From: Agrobacterium tumefaciens
GTDB taxonomy: Bacteria > Pseudomonadota > Alphaproteobacteria > Rhizobiales > Rhizobiaceae
DNA length: 64,000 bases
Direction: 5' to 3'
Assembly: GCF_005221385.1 (NCBI RefSeq)
Contig: NZ_CP039904.1
Location: 1-64,000 of the forward strand
Part shown: in pieces, positions 26,356-35,133 of the stretch
How positions within the stretch are numbered: the stretch's first letter is position 1
How the letters are laid out: every line of letters begins with the position of its first letter
The notes under the pieces: generated by a model
What the model saw: the letters and a program-made list of their open reading frames with translations, nothing else
Databases searched by the model: none
Told to the model about the DNA's origin: nothing
Position numbers and translations under genes: made by a program

Positions 26356-27560
26356 GCGCCTGCTGGTCTCCGTGTCACACGCCACGCGACAAGGGAAACG
26401 AGCGAGGAACCCCAGAGCAGCAACGCGCTCATCGTGAAGGCGGACCACCAGCCGAAAGCGTCGAATAGAACCCCGCCGAGCGACGCCCCGGACGTGATCG
26501 CCAGTTGAATGACGGCGACCTGCAGCCCACCGCCTGCCTCGGCGTCATCGGGAAGAATGCGGCTGAGCCATGTGCCCCAGCCCACGGGTGCCGCGGTTCC
26601 AAGGAAACCCCAACCGACAAGTGCGGCGACGACGGGAATTTTCGTGCTGCCAAAGGCGACCATGACAAAAGCGATACCGGCCATCAGCAAGGGGACGATC
26701 ACGAGGATGCTGAACAGGCGACGGTGTAGCAGCCGTCCAATCATCCATGTCCCGACTGCTCCGGCCAACCCCATGACCAGCAGAAGAAACGACAGCGTTT
26801 CAATTCCCACCTGTGTGACCCGCTCGAGAAATGGCCGCAGATAGGTGAAAAGTGCGAACTGCCCCATGAACAGCAGGAAGATCGCAGTCATGCCTGCCGC
26901 GACAGGCGGGCGTGCAAGCAACCGGAAAACATTTGCGGATGGACGTTCGCGCCGAGGTGAAAGTGGAGGCAGGGTGATCCATTGCCACACCACCGCAAGC
27001 AATCCGATCGGCACGACCAGAAAGAACGCGCCGCGCCAGCCGATATAAGCGCCCAGGAGGCTTCCAAGCGGTGCAGAAACCGTTGCGGCAACGGCGTTAC
27101 CAGCGTTCAGCAAAGCAAGCGCTTTCGGAACCTGATCGCGAGAGACGAGCCGCATCACGATCGCGGTGGATATCGACCAGAAGCCGCCGATCGAGATGCC
27201 AAGCAACGCACGGCCGAGCATCAAAACCGGGAAAGACGAAGCCAATGTCACGATCAGACCTGATGCCGTCAGCAGCGCCGTCAGACCGAGGACGACGATA
27301 CGCCGATCAAGCCGCTGCGTCAGGCTGGCTATGAACAGGCTGGTCATCACCGCAAAAATTCCGGAGACAGAAATCGCCTGCCCGGTATTTCCTTCCGAAA
27401 CCCCGAGGTCGGCGGCAATCGGCGTCAGCAAGCTGACAGGCATGAATTCCGACGCAATCAACACGAAAGCGCACAGCGTCATACACAGAACAGCGCTCCA
27501 CGCGGCGCCTTTGCTTTCTACGTTTTCATTGTAGATAAGGGTCACTTGTCCAGGTCCCAT
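26352..27560 (-). CDS. Major facilitator superfamily transporter (AraJ/NepI-like)
   Basis: A 402-aa inner-membrane protein with about 12 helices and the DHA1-type loop 2-3 signature (SLTQRLDRRIVVLGLTALL). The segment LCMTLCAFVLIASEFMPVSLL is typical of AraJ/NepI exporters of sugars, nucleosides or drugs. It is first in the operon with the cyclophilin-like and hydrolase genes and diverges from a LysR regulator 109 bases away, which probably controls it. Export or uptake of the hydrolase's substrate or product is a plausible link. Confidence 0.88.
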   Translation of the reverse strand: MGPGQVTLIYNENVESKGAAWSAVLCMTLCAFVLIASEFMPVSLLTPIAADLGVSEGNTGQAISVSGIFAVMTSLFIASLTQRLDRRIVVLGLTALLTASGLIVTLASSFPVLMLGRALLGISIGGFWSISTAIVMRLVSRDQVPKALALLNAGNAVAATVSAPLGSLLGAYIGWRGAFFLVVPIGLLAVVWQWITLPPLSPRRERPSANVFRLLARPPVAAGMTAIFLLFMGQFALFTYLRPFLERVTQVGIETLSFLLLVMGLAGAVGTWMIGRLLHRRLFSILVIVPLLMAGIAFVMVAFGSTKIPVVAALVGWGFLGTAAPVGWGTWLSRILPDDAEAGGGLQVAVIQLAITSGASLGGVLFDAFGWWSAFTMSALLLWGSSLVSLVAWRVTRRPAGA

Positions 27561-27669
27561 CGAAATTTGGTCATGTATTCGGACCGCAAGATATTGCCGA
27601 GAGACTTTGCCGACAATCCGTGTTAATCCGCATGGACTTATCGAAATTCAATATCAATCGGGGATTTTG

Positions 27670-28563
27670 ATGCAGCGCGAGGACATGAAGGACCTGCTGT
27701 GGTTCATGGAGGTAGCCAAGGAACGCAGCTTCACAAAAGCTGCGGCTGCGCTTGGAACGTCGCAATCAACATTGAGCTATACCATCAAGCAGTTGGAGGC
27801 CCGCCTGGGCGTGCGTCTTTTGACAAGGACGACACGCAGCGTTGCGACGACGGACGCCGGCGAGCGTCTTTTTCTGTCGCTTGCGCCACGATTTGAGGGC
27901 ATTGAAGCCGATCTGGTGGACCTCGTCGCTTTCAGGGAAAAGCCCTCCGGCACCGTTCGCCTCACCTTGTCTGATCATGCTTTGCAGATGACCGTCTGGC
28001 CGAAATTGGCCCGGATTCTCTCGGCCTACCCGGACATCCATGTTGAACTTTATAGTGACAACGGCATGCGCAATATCATCGAGGAGCGTTTCGACGCCGG
28101 CGTGCGCTTGGGAGAAAGTGTCGACAAGGACATGATCGCGGTACGGATAGGCCCGGACTGGCGCCTCAGGGCCGTGGCTTCACCGGACTACTTTTCAAGG
28201 CACGGCGTCCCCGCCACGCCACAAGACCTCGTTGACCATATCTGCATCAATACACGCCAGGCAACCTGGGGCGGATTTTACGCCTGGGAGTTTGAAAAGA
28301 ATGGACGCGAGCTGCGGGTCAGGGTCGACGGGCAGCTGAGCTTCAATTCCTCGATGTCCCAGATCGATGCGGCCATAAAGGGCTTCGGGATCGCTTACGT
28401 TCCCGAAGATATAGTCGAGGAACATATCGCCGAGGGACGATTGCAGGCAGCTCTCGATAACTGGAGCGAACCCTTCACCGGCTACCACCTGTATTATCCC
28501 AGCAGACGCCAGATGTCGCCGGCAATGAAGGTGATTATCGAAGCGCTACGGCATCATGCTTGA
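27670..28563 (+). CDS. LysR-family transcriptional regulator
   Basis: A 297-aa LysR regulator. The N-terminal winged HTH (about 6-65) contains SFTKAAAALGTSQSTLSYTI and LEARLGVRLLTRTTRSV. The effector domain (about 95-295) resembles the CrgA-like branch. The ATG at 27670 follows GGGGA by about 6 bases; an internal ATG (27685) is also possible. Divergent from the MFS operon, which it most likely regulates in response to a small molecule. Confidence 0.9.
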   Translation: MQREDMKDLLWFMEVAKERSFTKAAAALGTSQSTLSYTIKQLEARLGVRLLTRTTRSVATTDAGERLFLSLAPRFEGIEADLVDLVAFREKPSGTVRLTLSDHALQMTVWPKLARILSAYPDIHVELYSDNGMRNIIEERFDAGVRLGESVDKDMIAVRIGPDWRLRAVASPDYFSRHGVPATPQDLVDHICINTRQATWGGFYAWEFEKNGRELRVRVDGQLSFNSSMSQIDAAIKGFGIAYVPEDIVEEHIAEGRLQAALDNWSEPFTGYHLYYPSRRQMSPAMKVIIEALRHHA

Positions 28564-28748
28564 GTAAGGTTTGCTCAATGGCCACCAGCGTCTCCGGGTG
28601 TCACGAAAGCGTTAAGGAAAGGCATTAGAAACGCCGCCGACCCGTTAAAAAATGCACGGCTGTGCAAAGGCGGGCCAGCGCCGTTCCGATCTTTCCAAAA
28701 AGGGTCAGCGCTCAACAATTCCACTCGCCGAGAGCACTGGAGACAGAG

Positions 28749-29900
28749 ATGAAACGCCGCACCTTCATGATATCAGCAGCAGGCGCCGCCGCTGGCCTTG
28801 CCCTTGCGCCGCGCATGAGCTTCGCCGCCCCGGGCACGATCGACTGGTATACTGGCGCTGACAGCAACATCCTCGATTTTTGGACCAACACGGTGAAGCC
28901 CGCTTTCGAGGCCGCCAATCCGGGTATCAAACTCAACCTCGTGGACGCCGGTGACAATGCCGGCATTATCGCCATCGGCGAACGCGCCATTGCAGCCAAG
29001 CAGACAGGCACCGACCCGCAGGCTGACTATTTCGAGCATTCCGACCCGCTGCTGCCCGCCGGCGCAATCGATGCCGGCATCTATGTGAACATGGCGAAAG
29101 CCGGTCTCTCCAACTATTCGCGCGTCAACCCGCTTGCCATCCGCAGTGAATACAGCCTGCCCTATCGCGGCAGCCAGGTTCTGCTCGCCTATGACACAGC
29201 CAAGCTGAAGCCCGCGGATGCCCCGAAGACCTGGGAGCAGCTGGTCACCTGGATCAAGGCCAATCCCGGCCAGTTCGTCTATAACCGTCCCGACAAGGGC
29301 GGCTCCGGCGGCAATTTCGTTCGCCGCGCCATCCATCAGGCCAATGGTCTCGACCCCAAGGCCTTCACGGTCGACAACTACACCCAGGAATTCGGCGACA
29401 AGGCACTGGGCAAGGCCTGGGATCTGCTGACCGATATCGCCCCGTCGCTTTATGACAAGGGCGCCTATGCCTCCGGCAATACCCAGTCTCTGCAGCTTCT
29501 GTCGCAAGGCGTCGTGACGATGACACCCGTCTGGTCCGATCAGGTTCTGAAAGCCATCGATCAGGGTGTGCTTCCTGCGGAAACGGGCCTCGTTCAGCTT
29601 CAGGATCTCGCGCTTTGCGGCGATTTTTCCCGGGCCGTGGTGCTGGCCAACGGCACCAATCGCGATGCCGCCCTCAAGCTGGCGAACTTCGTTCTCTCCG
29701 AAGAAATCCAGGGCGCCATCCTTACTGAACTCGGCGGTTTCCCCGGTGTTTCCTGGGACTATGTATCGGCCGATCTGCGCAAGCGCTTCGCCGACATCAT
29801 CCCGCAGACCATTCCGACCTTCCCGGCCGGCAAATGGGAAACCGCCATCAATGACGGCTGGTACCGTCACGTTGCTCCGAACGTCGACCGCAAGTCGTGA
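28749..29900 (+). CDS. ABC transporter substrate-binding protein
   Basis: A 383-aa periplasmic protein. The leader MKRRTFMISAAGAAAGLALA has a twin-arginine-like start and ends near residue 26 (SFAA). The mature protein is a type II binding protein of the polyamine/Fe3+/phosphoester group (TIDWYTGADSNILDFWTN). GGAG lies 7-8 bases before the ATG. It opens a six-gene operon of binding protein, two permeases, ATPase, glycerophosphodiesterase and inositol-phosphatase-like enzyme. The enzymes suggest a phosphodiester cargo. Confidence 0.87.
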   Translation: MKRRTFMISAAGAAAGLALAPRMSFAAPGTIDWYTGADSNILDFWTNTVKPAFEAANPGIKLNLVDAGDNAGIIAIGERAIAAKQTGTDPQADYFEHSDPLLPAGAIDAGIYVNMAKAGLSNYSRVNPLAIRSEYSLPYRGSQVLLAYDTAKLKPADAPKTWEQLVTWIKANPGQFVYNRPDKGGSGGNFVRRAIHQANGLDPKAFTVDNYTQEFGDKALGKAWDLLTDIAPSLYDKGAYASGNTQSLQLLSQGVVTMTPVWSDQVLKAIDQGVLPAETGLVQLQDLALCGDFSRAVVLANGTNRDAALKLANFVLSEEIQGAILTELGGFPGVSWDYVSADLRKRFADIIPQTIPTFPAGKWETAINDGWYRHVAPNVDRKS

Positions 29901-30781
29901 CCGAGGTAGCAGAAGGAGCGGTTCGTCCGCTCATCGACAATTCGGCAGGCAGGAGGCCCATCGGCCTCCTGCTCGTCGCCATTCCCGTTTTCCTGATGAT
30001 CTGGCTCGTCATCTGGCCGGCCATCAATGCCATAGGCCGCACCATCTGGCGTACCGGGGCCAATGGAGAAACGACGTTCGATCTTTCGAGCTACGTCTTC
30101 TTCTTTTCGGATCGCTACAGCCTCGACAATCTTGCCGTCACGCTCTGGACCACTTTGGTCTGCGCCATGCTGCTTCTGGTGATCTGCCTGCCGATCGCGC
30201 TCTATCTGCGTTTTTCCCAGGGCCGCCTTTCGGCCTATGTGCAGGCGCTGGCCATCTTTCCGATGTTCGTGCCCTCCATCATCCTCGCCTTCGCCTTCAT
30301 CCGCGTCCTTGGGCCCAATGGCATGGTGGATATTCTGCTCAACGCGGTCGACCTGCCGAAAATCCGCACGCCCTATCTGACCCCTTGGGGGCCGGTCATC
30401 GGCCTTGTCTGGGACAATATCCCGCTGACGGTGCTGATCCTGCTGTCGGGCCTCGGCAGCGTCGCCAACCAGTCGGTGGAAGCGGCGCGGGATGTGGGCG
30501 CCAACGCGCCGCAGGTTTTCTGGCACATCATCCTGCCGCGCATTTCCAATTCCATTCTCGTGGCGCTTTCCTTTTCGGTGCTCGGCATTTTCTCCTCCTT
30601 CACCCTTCCTTATCTGCTTGGCCCCGCATCGCCGGAAATGATTGGTCCCTTCATGCAGCGCACCCTTCGCGATATGCAGGATCCCATCGGCGCCATGACC
30701 CAGGCCGTCATCGCCTTCGGCTTCTGCATTGCCTTCGGCCTCTTTTATGTGCGCTCAGTCGCACGCAATCAGGGGAAGTAA
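29897..30781 (+). CDS. ABC transporter permease
   Basis: A 294-aa inner-membrane permease with about six helices and the EAA loop VEAARDVGANAPQVFWHII. It starts at a GTG that overlaps the stop of the binding-protein gene (GTGA). The longer N-terminal cytoplasmic stretch and the GLGS.ANQ region resemble PotB-type permeases. It pairs with the next gene to form the channel of the importer. Confidence 0.9.
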   Translation: MTEVAEGAVRPLIDNSAGRRPIGLLLVAIPVFLMIWLVIWPAINAIGRTIWRTGANGETTFDLSSYVFFFSDRYSLDNLAVTLWTTLVCAMLLLVICLPIALYLRFSQGRLSAYVQALAIFPMFVPSIILAFAFIRVLGPNGMVDILLNAVDLPKIRTPYLTPWGPVIGLVWDNIPLTVLILLSGLGSVANQSVEAARDVGANAPQVFWHIILPRISNSILVALSFSVLGIFSSFTLPYLLGPASPEMIGPFMQRTLRDMQDPIGAMTQAVIAFGFCIAFGLFYVRSVARNQGK

Positions 30782-30782
30782 C

Positions 30783-31607
30783 ATGGCCGCTTTTGCACCG
30801 GCGCGCAGGCGCCTCGACTGGCCCGGCATATTCTTCGCCGCCCTTCTGACCGTTGCGATCGTCGGGCCGCTCATCGTCGTTGGCACCTGGGCTTTCACCG
30901 AAGTCTGGCGTTACCCCAACGTCGTGCCGCAACAGTTCGGCTTTCGTTTCTGGGGCCAGACGCTCGGACGCCCCGATGTGTGGAACGCCCTGATGCTGAG
31001 CTTTCGGCTGACGACGGTGGTGACCCTGCTTTCGGCGCTGATCTGCCTTCCCGCCGCTTATGCCTTTGCCCGCATGAGCTTTCCCGGCCGCAACCTCTTG
31101 TTCTTCTCCTTCCTTGCCGGTCATGCCTTCCCGAAATTCGGGCTGCTGGTAGCAATTGCGGCAATCTTTCTGCAACTCAATCTCATCGGCACCTTCTGGG
31201 GTGTCGTTCTCATCCAGCTCGTCGGCACGCTGATGTTCATGATCTGGATACCCGTCGCCGCGTTTCAGGCGGTCGATCGCCGCATGGAAGAGGCGGCCCG
31301 CGATGTCGGCGCCAGTCCCCTGCGGGTCTTCTGGTCGATCACGCTGCCGCAGGCCGGGCCGACCATTGCCGCCGCCGTGCTCCTGAGCTTCGTCGGAACC
31401 TTCTATGAAACCGAAGGGGCATGGCTCATCGGCGCACCCGGCATCCGCACCATGCCGGTGCTGATGATCAGCTACATCAACAACCAGATGGTCATCCAGT
31501 ATGGTGCGGTCCTGTCCGTCGTGCTCTGGGTGCCGTCATTCATTGCCCTCATGTTCGCCCGCCGCATCATTGGCGGCGGCGCCTTCGCCCGCGGCTTCGG
31601 CGGTTAG
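30783..31607 (+). CDS. ABC transporter permease
   Basis: A 274-aa inner-membrane permease, PotC-like, with about six helices and the EAA loop MEEAARDVGASPLRVFWSIT. The ATG begins one base after the preceding stop. It is the second permease subunit of the phosphodiester-type importer. Confidence 0.9.
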   Translation: MAAFAPARRRLDWPGIFFAALLTVAIVGPLIVVGTWAFTEVWRYPNVVPQQFGFRFWGQTLGRPDVWNALMLSFRLTTVVTLLSALICLPAAYAFARMSFPGRNLLFFSFLAGHAFPKFGLLVAIAAIFLQLNLIGTFWGVVLIQLVGTLMFMIWIPVAAFQAVDRRMEEAARDVGASPLRVFWSITLPQAGPTIAAAVLLSFVGTFYETEGAWLIGAPGIRTMPVLMISYINNQMVIQYGAVLSVVLWVPSFIALMFARRIIGGGAFARGFGG

Positions 31608-31615
31608 GAATATTC

Positions 31616-32650
31616 ATGTCCGTACTTCATATCCGCGGGGTCACGAAAACCTTCGCCGGTGGCACCAAGGCAGTCGACAACTTCTCGCTCGATGTCGCCG
31701 ATGGTGAACTCGTCTGCCTTCTTGGCCCCTCCGGTTCAGGCAAATCGACGCTGCTGCGCATGGTCGGCGGTTTCGAACAACCGACCGGCGGACAGATCAC
31801 CATCGACGGCGAAGACGTCACCCATCTGCCACCCGAGCGCCGGCCCACCGGCATGGTGTTCCAGAGCCACGCACTCTGGAGCCACATGAATGTCTTCAAA
31901 AACCTCGCCTTCGGTCTGAAGCTGCGGCGCATGCCCGCCTCCGCGATCCGGGAAAAGGTCGAAGCGGTACTCGAACTGGTGGGGCTTTCCGGTTATGGCG
32001 AACGCGCCACCAGCCAGCTCTCCGGCGGCCAGCAGCAGCGCGTGGCGCTTGCCCGCTCGCTGGTCCTTGAACCGAAAATCCTGCTTCTGGATGAACCCTT
32101 CGCCAGCCTCGACCAGCATCTGCGCGAGCGCCTGCGCGAAGAGGTGCGCGATATCCAGCAGCGTCTCGGCATCACCACGCTGTTCGTGACGCATGGGCAG
32201 GACGAGGCCCTTTCCATGGCCGACCGCATCGTCGTGATGGCCAATGGCAGGACCGAGCAGATCGACCGGCCGAACGTCATCTACCGCGAACCGCAAACCC
32301 CCTTCGTCGCCGGCTTCATCGGCACCATGAACCTGATCGAAGGCATGGTCTCGGGCGGAAACTTCACCCATGCCGGCCTGACCGTGCCGCTGCCCGTCTC
32401 CGACGGTCCCGCCATTCTCGCCATCCGCCCCGAGGCCGTTGACCTGACGGCATCCGAGACGCCGCAGGCAAGCGTTCACCGGGTGACCGATTACGGCACC
32501 CATGGCCTTGTCGATCTCGATCTTCCAGATGGTATCAGGATCAAATCGATGGTCGCCCATCCCGATCTCTTCCGGGCCGGACAGGGGGTCGATATCCAGC
32601 CCCGCGCCGTCACGGCCTTTCGCGACAACCGGCAAATCTACCGGAGCTGA
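31616..32650 (+). CDS. ABC transporter ATP-binding protein (PotA/UgpC type)
   Basis: A 344-aa ATPase with Walker A GPSGSGKST, Q-loop VFQSHALW, signature LSGGQQQR, Walker B ILLLDEPFAS and switch His in FVTHGQDEA. A TOBE-like domain occupies about 270-340. AGGAA precedes the ATG by 6 bases, and the frame upstream of it is a shadow of the permease gene. It drives the importer of this operon. Confidence 0.92.
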   Translation: MSVLHIRGVTKTFAGGTKAVDNFSLDVADGELVCLLGPSGSGKSTLLRMVGGFEQPTGGQITIDGEDVTHLPPERRPTGMVFQSHALWSHMNVFKNLAFGLKLRRMPASAIREKVEAVLELVGLSGYGERATSQLSGGQQQRVALARSLVLEPKILLLDEPFASLDQHLRERLREEVRDIQQRLGITTLFVTHGQDEALSMADRIVVMANGRTEQIDRPNVIYREPQTPFVAGFIGTMNLIEGMVSGGNFTHAGLTVPLPVSDGPAILAIRPEAVDLTASETPQASVHRVTDYGTHGLVDLDLPDGIRIKSMVAHPDLFRAGQGVDIQPRAVTAFRDNRQIYRS

Positions 32651-32652
32651 CC

Positions 32653-33489
32653 ATGAACATGCCCATCCTCCTCGAACGTGACGGCCACCGCACCTGGCTC
32701 AAATGGCATCGTGGCCGCCGCCGCGCCGCCGATACCGCCTTCACCGGCGAGCGCATCATTGAGGCCATGTGCCTTGGCGCGAGCATCGAAGTTGATCTCG
32801 TCATTCACGCCGACCACGGCTGCGCCGTGCTGCATGATCTGACGCTGGAGCGGGAAACCACGGGCGCCGGAAGGGTGCGCAACACCTCCGCCGCCGCGCT
32901 GCGCCAGCTGCATCTGCGCGACAATCAGGGCCAGCCCGTATCCTCAAGGGTGATGCTGCTCGAAGACCTCTGCACCCTGCTCGCCCGCGAGATCATCCAT
33001 CCCGATGCCCTGCTTCAGCTCGATTTCAAGGAAGACCGGCACGCCCTCACCCCGCAGGTCATCGCCGGTTTCAGCGCAAGCATCGCGCCATTGGCGGGCT
33101 CCATGATCCTGTCCGGCGGTGATTTCGACGCGATCGCCGCGCTTGCCGCATCGGTCCCCGATCTCAAAACCGGATATGATCCATGTGAGGACGACACACT
33201 CGCACGGCTGCAGCAGGACGGAAACTTTTCCGGCTTCATCGAACAGGCGCTTGCCACGGCACCGGCTGCCGGAATGATCTATCTCGACTACCGGATCGTC
33301 CTTGCCGCTGAAGATGCCGGCATCGATATCATCGCCCCCATCCACGCCGCCGGCCGCCGTGTCGATGCCTGGACCATCAACCGCATCACGCCGCAATCGA
33401 TCACCGATGTCGGGCGGCTTTTGCGGCTCAAGGTCGACCAGATCACCACCGATGACCCGGAAGGGCTAACCGAGGCATTCAGCCGATGA
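32653..33489 (+). CDS. Glycerophosphodiester phosphodiesterase family protein
   Basis: A 278-aa GDPD-fold enzyme, predicted cytoplasmic, hydrolysing glycerophosphodiesters to sn-glycerol 3-phosphate and an alcohol. Active-site elements: His19-Arg20 in KWHRGR, acidic IEVDL near residues 45-49, and HDLT with the second His near 61. A later LDFKED carries further acidic ligands. It begins two bases after the ATPase stop, so it is translationally linked to the transporter, and the next gene overlaps its stop. Confidence 0.85.
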   Translation: MNMPILLERDGHRTWLKWHRGRRRAADTAFTGERIIEAMCLGASIEVDLVIHADHGCAVLHDLTLERETTGAGRVRNTSAAALRQLHLRDNQGQPVSSRVMLLEDLCTLLAREIIHPDALLQLDFKEDRHALTPQVIAGFSASIAPLAGSMILSGGDFDAIAALAASVPDLKTGYDPCEDDTLARLQQDGNFSGFIEQALATAPAAGMIYLDYRIVLAAEDAGIDIIAPIHAAGRRVDAWTINRITPQSITDVGRLLRLKVDQITTDDPEGLTEAFSR

Positions 33490-34292
33490 CCGTCAATTAC
33501 ACCGCCATTCTGGAAGACATGATCGCCACCACCCGCGAGGCCGGCGCATTGACGCTCGAGCATTTCAGGCGCTTCCGCGACATCGAGATCGGCGTCAAGG
33601 GACCGGGCGACTTCGTGTCGGATGCGGACCGGCAGTCCGAAACACTGATCCGCGAACGCCTGCTCGGCCGGTATCCCTGGGGGCTGACCGGCGAGGAATT
33701 CGCTCCGGTTGACGGTTCGGATGCCGAACATCGCTGGCTGGTCGATCCCATCGATGGCACCACCAATTTCATCTATGGCCAGCACTACACCATCACCATT
33801 GCGCTTCGCCGCGGCAACGAGACGATCTGCGGGCTCGTCTATAATCCCGTCGCCGACGAAATGTTCACCACGATCAAGGGCGAAGGCGCATATCTCAACG
33901 GCGAGCGCCTGCGCGTCAATGCCAGCAGCGATATTGCGCTCATGTGCGTCGGCACCGGCCTGCCAACACCCAACCTCTCGCTTTATCCCGGCGCCTATCA
34001 GCGTCTCGACGATATTCGCGCACCCATCGGCGCGGTGCGGGTCGTCGGCAGCGCCGCCAATTCCTGCGCTTACGTGGCCTGCGGCCGGCTTACCGGCTAT
34101 TACGAGGAGACGGGGTTTGTCGATACCGCAGCCGGCATCCTGCTCGTTGAGGAAGCCGGCGGCATCGTGACGGACTGGTGGGGGCGCGGGCCTGAAATCT
34201 ATGAGCGAACCGGCACGCTGATCGTCGCCAATGCTGCAACCCACGCCTATCTTCTCGAGCGGCTTCGCGGCGTTCCGCCCAAGAATCCGTGA
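33486..34292 (+). CDS. Inositol monophosphatase family protein
   Basis: A 268-aa Mg2+-dependent phosphatase fold. The metal-site motifs GEEF (near 75), DPIDGTTNF (near 91-99) and the distal FVDTAAG, where the usual W before D is replaced by V, are present. The family dephosphorylates inositol phosphates and related sugar phosphates. The ATG overlaps the diesterase stop by four bases. Together with the diesterase and the importer, this suggests use of a glycerophosphoinositol-like compound, which is an inference from context. Confidence 0.87.
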   Translation: MTVNYTAILEDMIATTREAGALTLEHFRRFRDIEIGVKGPGDFVSDADRQSETLIRERLLGRYPWGLTGEEFAPVDGSDAEHRWLVDPIDGTTNFIYGQHYTITIALRRGNETICGLVYNPVADEMFTTIKGEGAYLNGERLRVNASSDIALMCVGTGLPTPNLSLYPGAYQRLDDIRAPIGAVRVVGSAANSCAYVACGRLTGYYEETGFVDTAAGILLVEEAGGIVTDWWGRGPEIYERTGTLIVANAATHAYLLERLRGVPPKNP

Positions 34293-34368
34293 GTGGCACA
34301 GCGCGCGTGGTCAGTACATCCGCCGGCACGTATCCGCCAATATGCGGGTCCTGCGAAGGATAGCGTGA

Positions 34369-35130
34369 TCAGTAACCGCCCGTCATCAGCACGGTTTCAC
34401 CGGTCATGAAACTGCAGGCCTGCGACGACAGGAAGATGGCGGCACCCACCATTTCTTCCGGCTGCCCGGCACGGCCCATCCAGTTCAGCGTCCGGACGTA
34501 TTCCGCCCAGCCTTCGGGGTCCTCATCACGACGGTGGGCATTGCGGTCGGTGTCGATGAGGCCGGGCGCGAGCGTGTTGAGCAATACATTGTCGCGCGCA
34601 TAATCCCGCGCCTGACTCTGGATCAGATTGTGCTGCGCTGCCTTGGTGGCGGCATAGGCGGTGACGATGCCCTTCGGCCGCAGCTGATTGACCGAGCCGA
34701 TGGAAACCACCCTGCCCCATTTGCGGGCCGCCATGCGCGGCAGGGCCGCCTGCAGCATATCCACCGTCGAGCCGAGATTGACCGCCAGCTGAAACGCCAG
34801 ATCGGCGGATGTCAGTTCCGACAGCACGGCGTTGATCTGGGCGCTGGCATTGATGACAAGAATATCGACCGGTGCAATCGCCTCGGCCCGTTCGATGAGG
34901 TCACGACCGGCACCGGCCTCGGAAAGATCCCCCGCCAGTTCCTGCGCCGTGCCGCCGCTTGCGACGATCCGGTGCTGCACGGGCGCGGCAGCGCCCGGCT
35001 TTACGCCATGCAGGATGACATGGGCACCCGCGCCCGCCAGCCCCTCGGCAATGGCGGCGCCTATTCCACGGCTGGAACCGGTGACGAGTGCCGTGCGGCC
35101 CTTCAATCCAAACACGCTTTCGAGACGCAT
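34369..35130 (-). CDS. SDR-family oxidoreductase
   Basis: A 253-aa classical short-chain dehydrogenase with cofactor motif TGSSRGIG (17-24), an NAS motif in VINASAQ, catalytic Ser in VVSIGSVN and YAATK (Tyr-x-x-x-Lys). It ends TGETVLMTGGY, as usual for the family. The last gene of a nine-gene minus-strand operon, three bases after the IclR-SMP30 gene. It could oxidise a sugar or sugar acid whose lactone the neighbouring SMP30 domain opens. Confidence 0.9.
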   Translation of the reverse strand: MRLESVFGLKGRTALVTGSSRGIGAAIAEGLAGAGAHVILHGVKPGAAAPVQHRIVASGGTAQELAGDLSEAGAGRDLIERAEAIAPVDILVINASAQINAVLSELTSADLAFQLAVNLGSTVDMLQAALPRMAARKWGRVVSIGSVNQLRPKGIVTAYAATKAAQHNLIQSQARDYARDNVLLNTLAPGLIDTDRNAHRRDEDPEGWAEYVRTLNWMGRAGQPEEMVGAAIFLSSQACSFMTGETVLMTGGY

Positions 35131-35133
35131 CCT

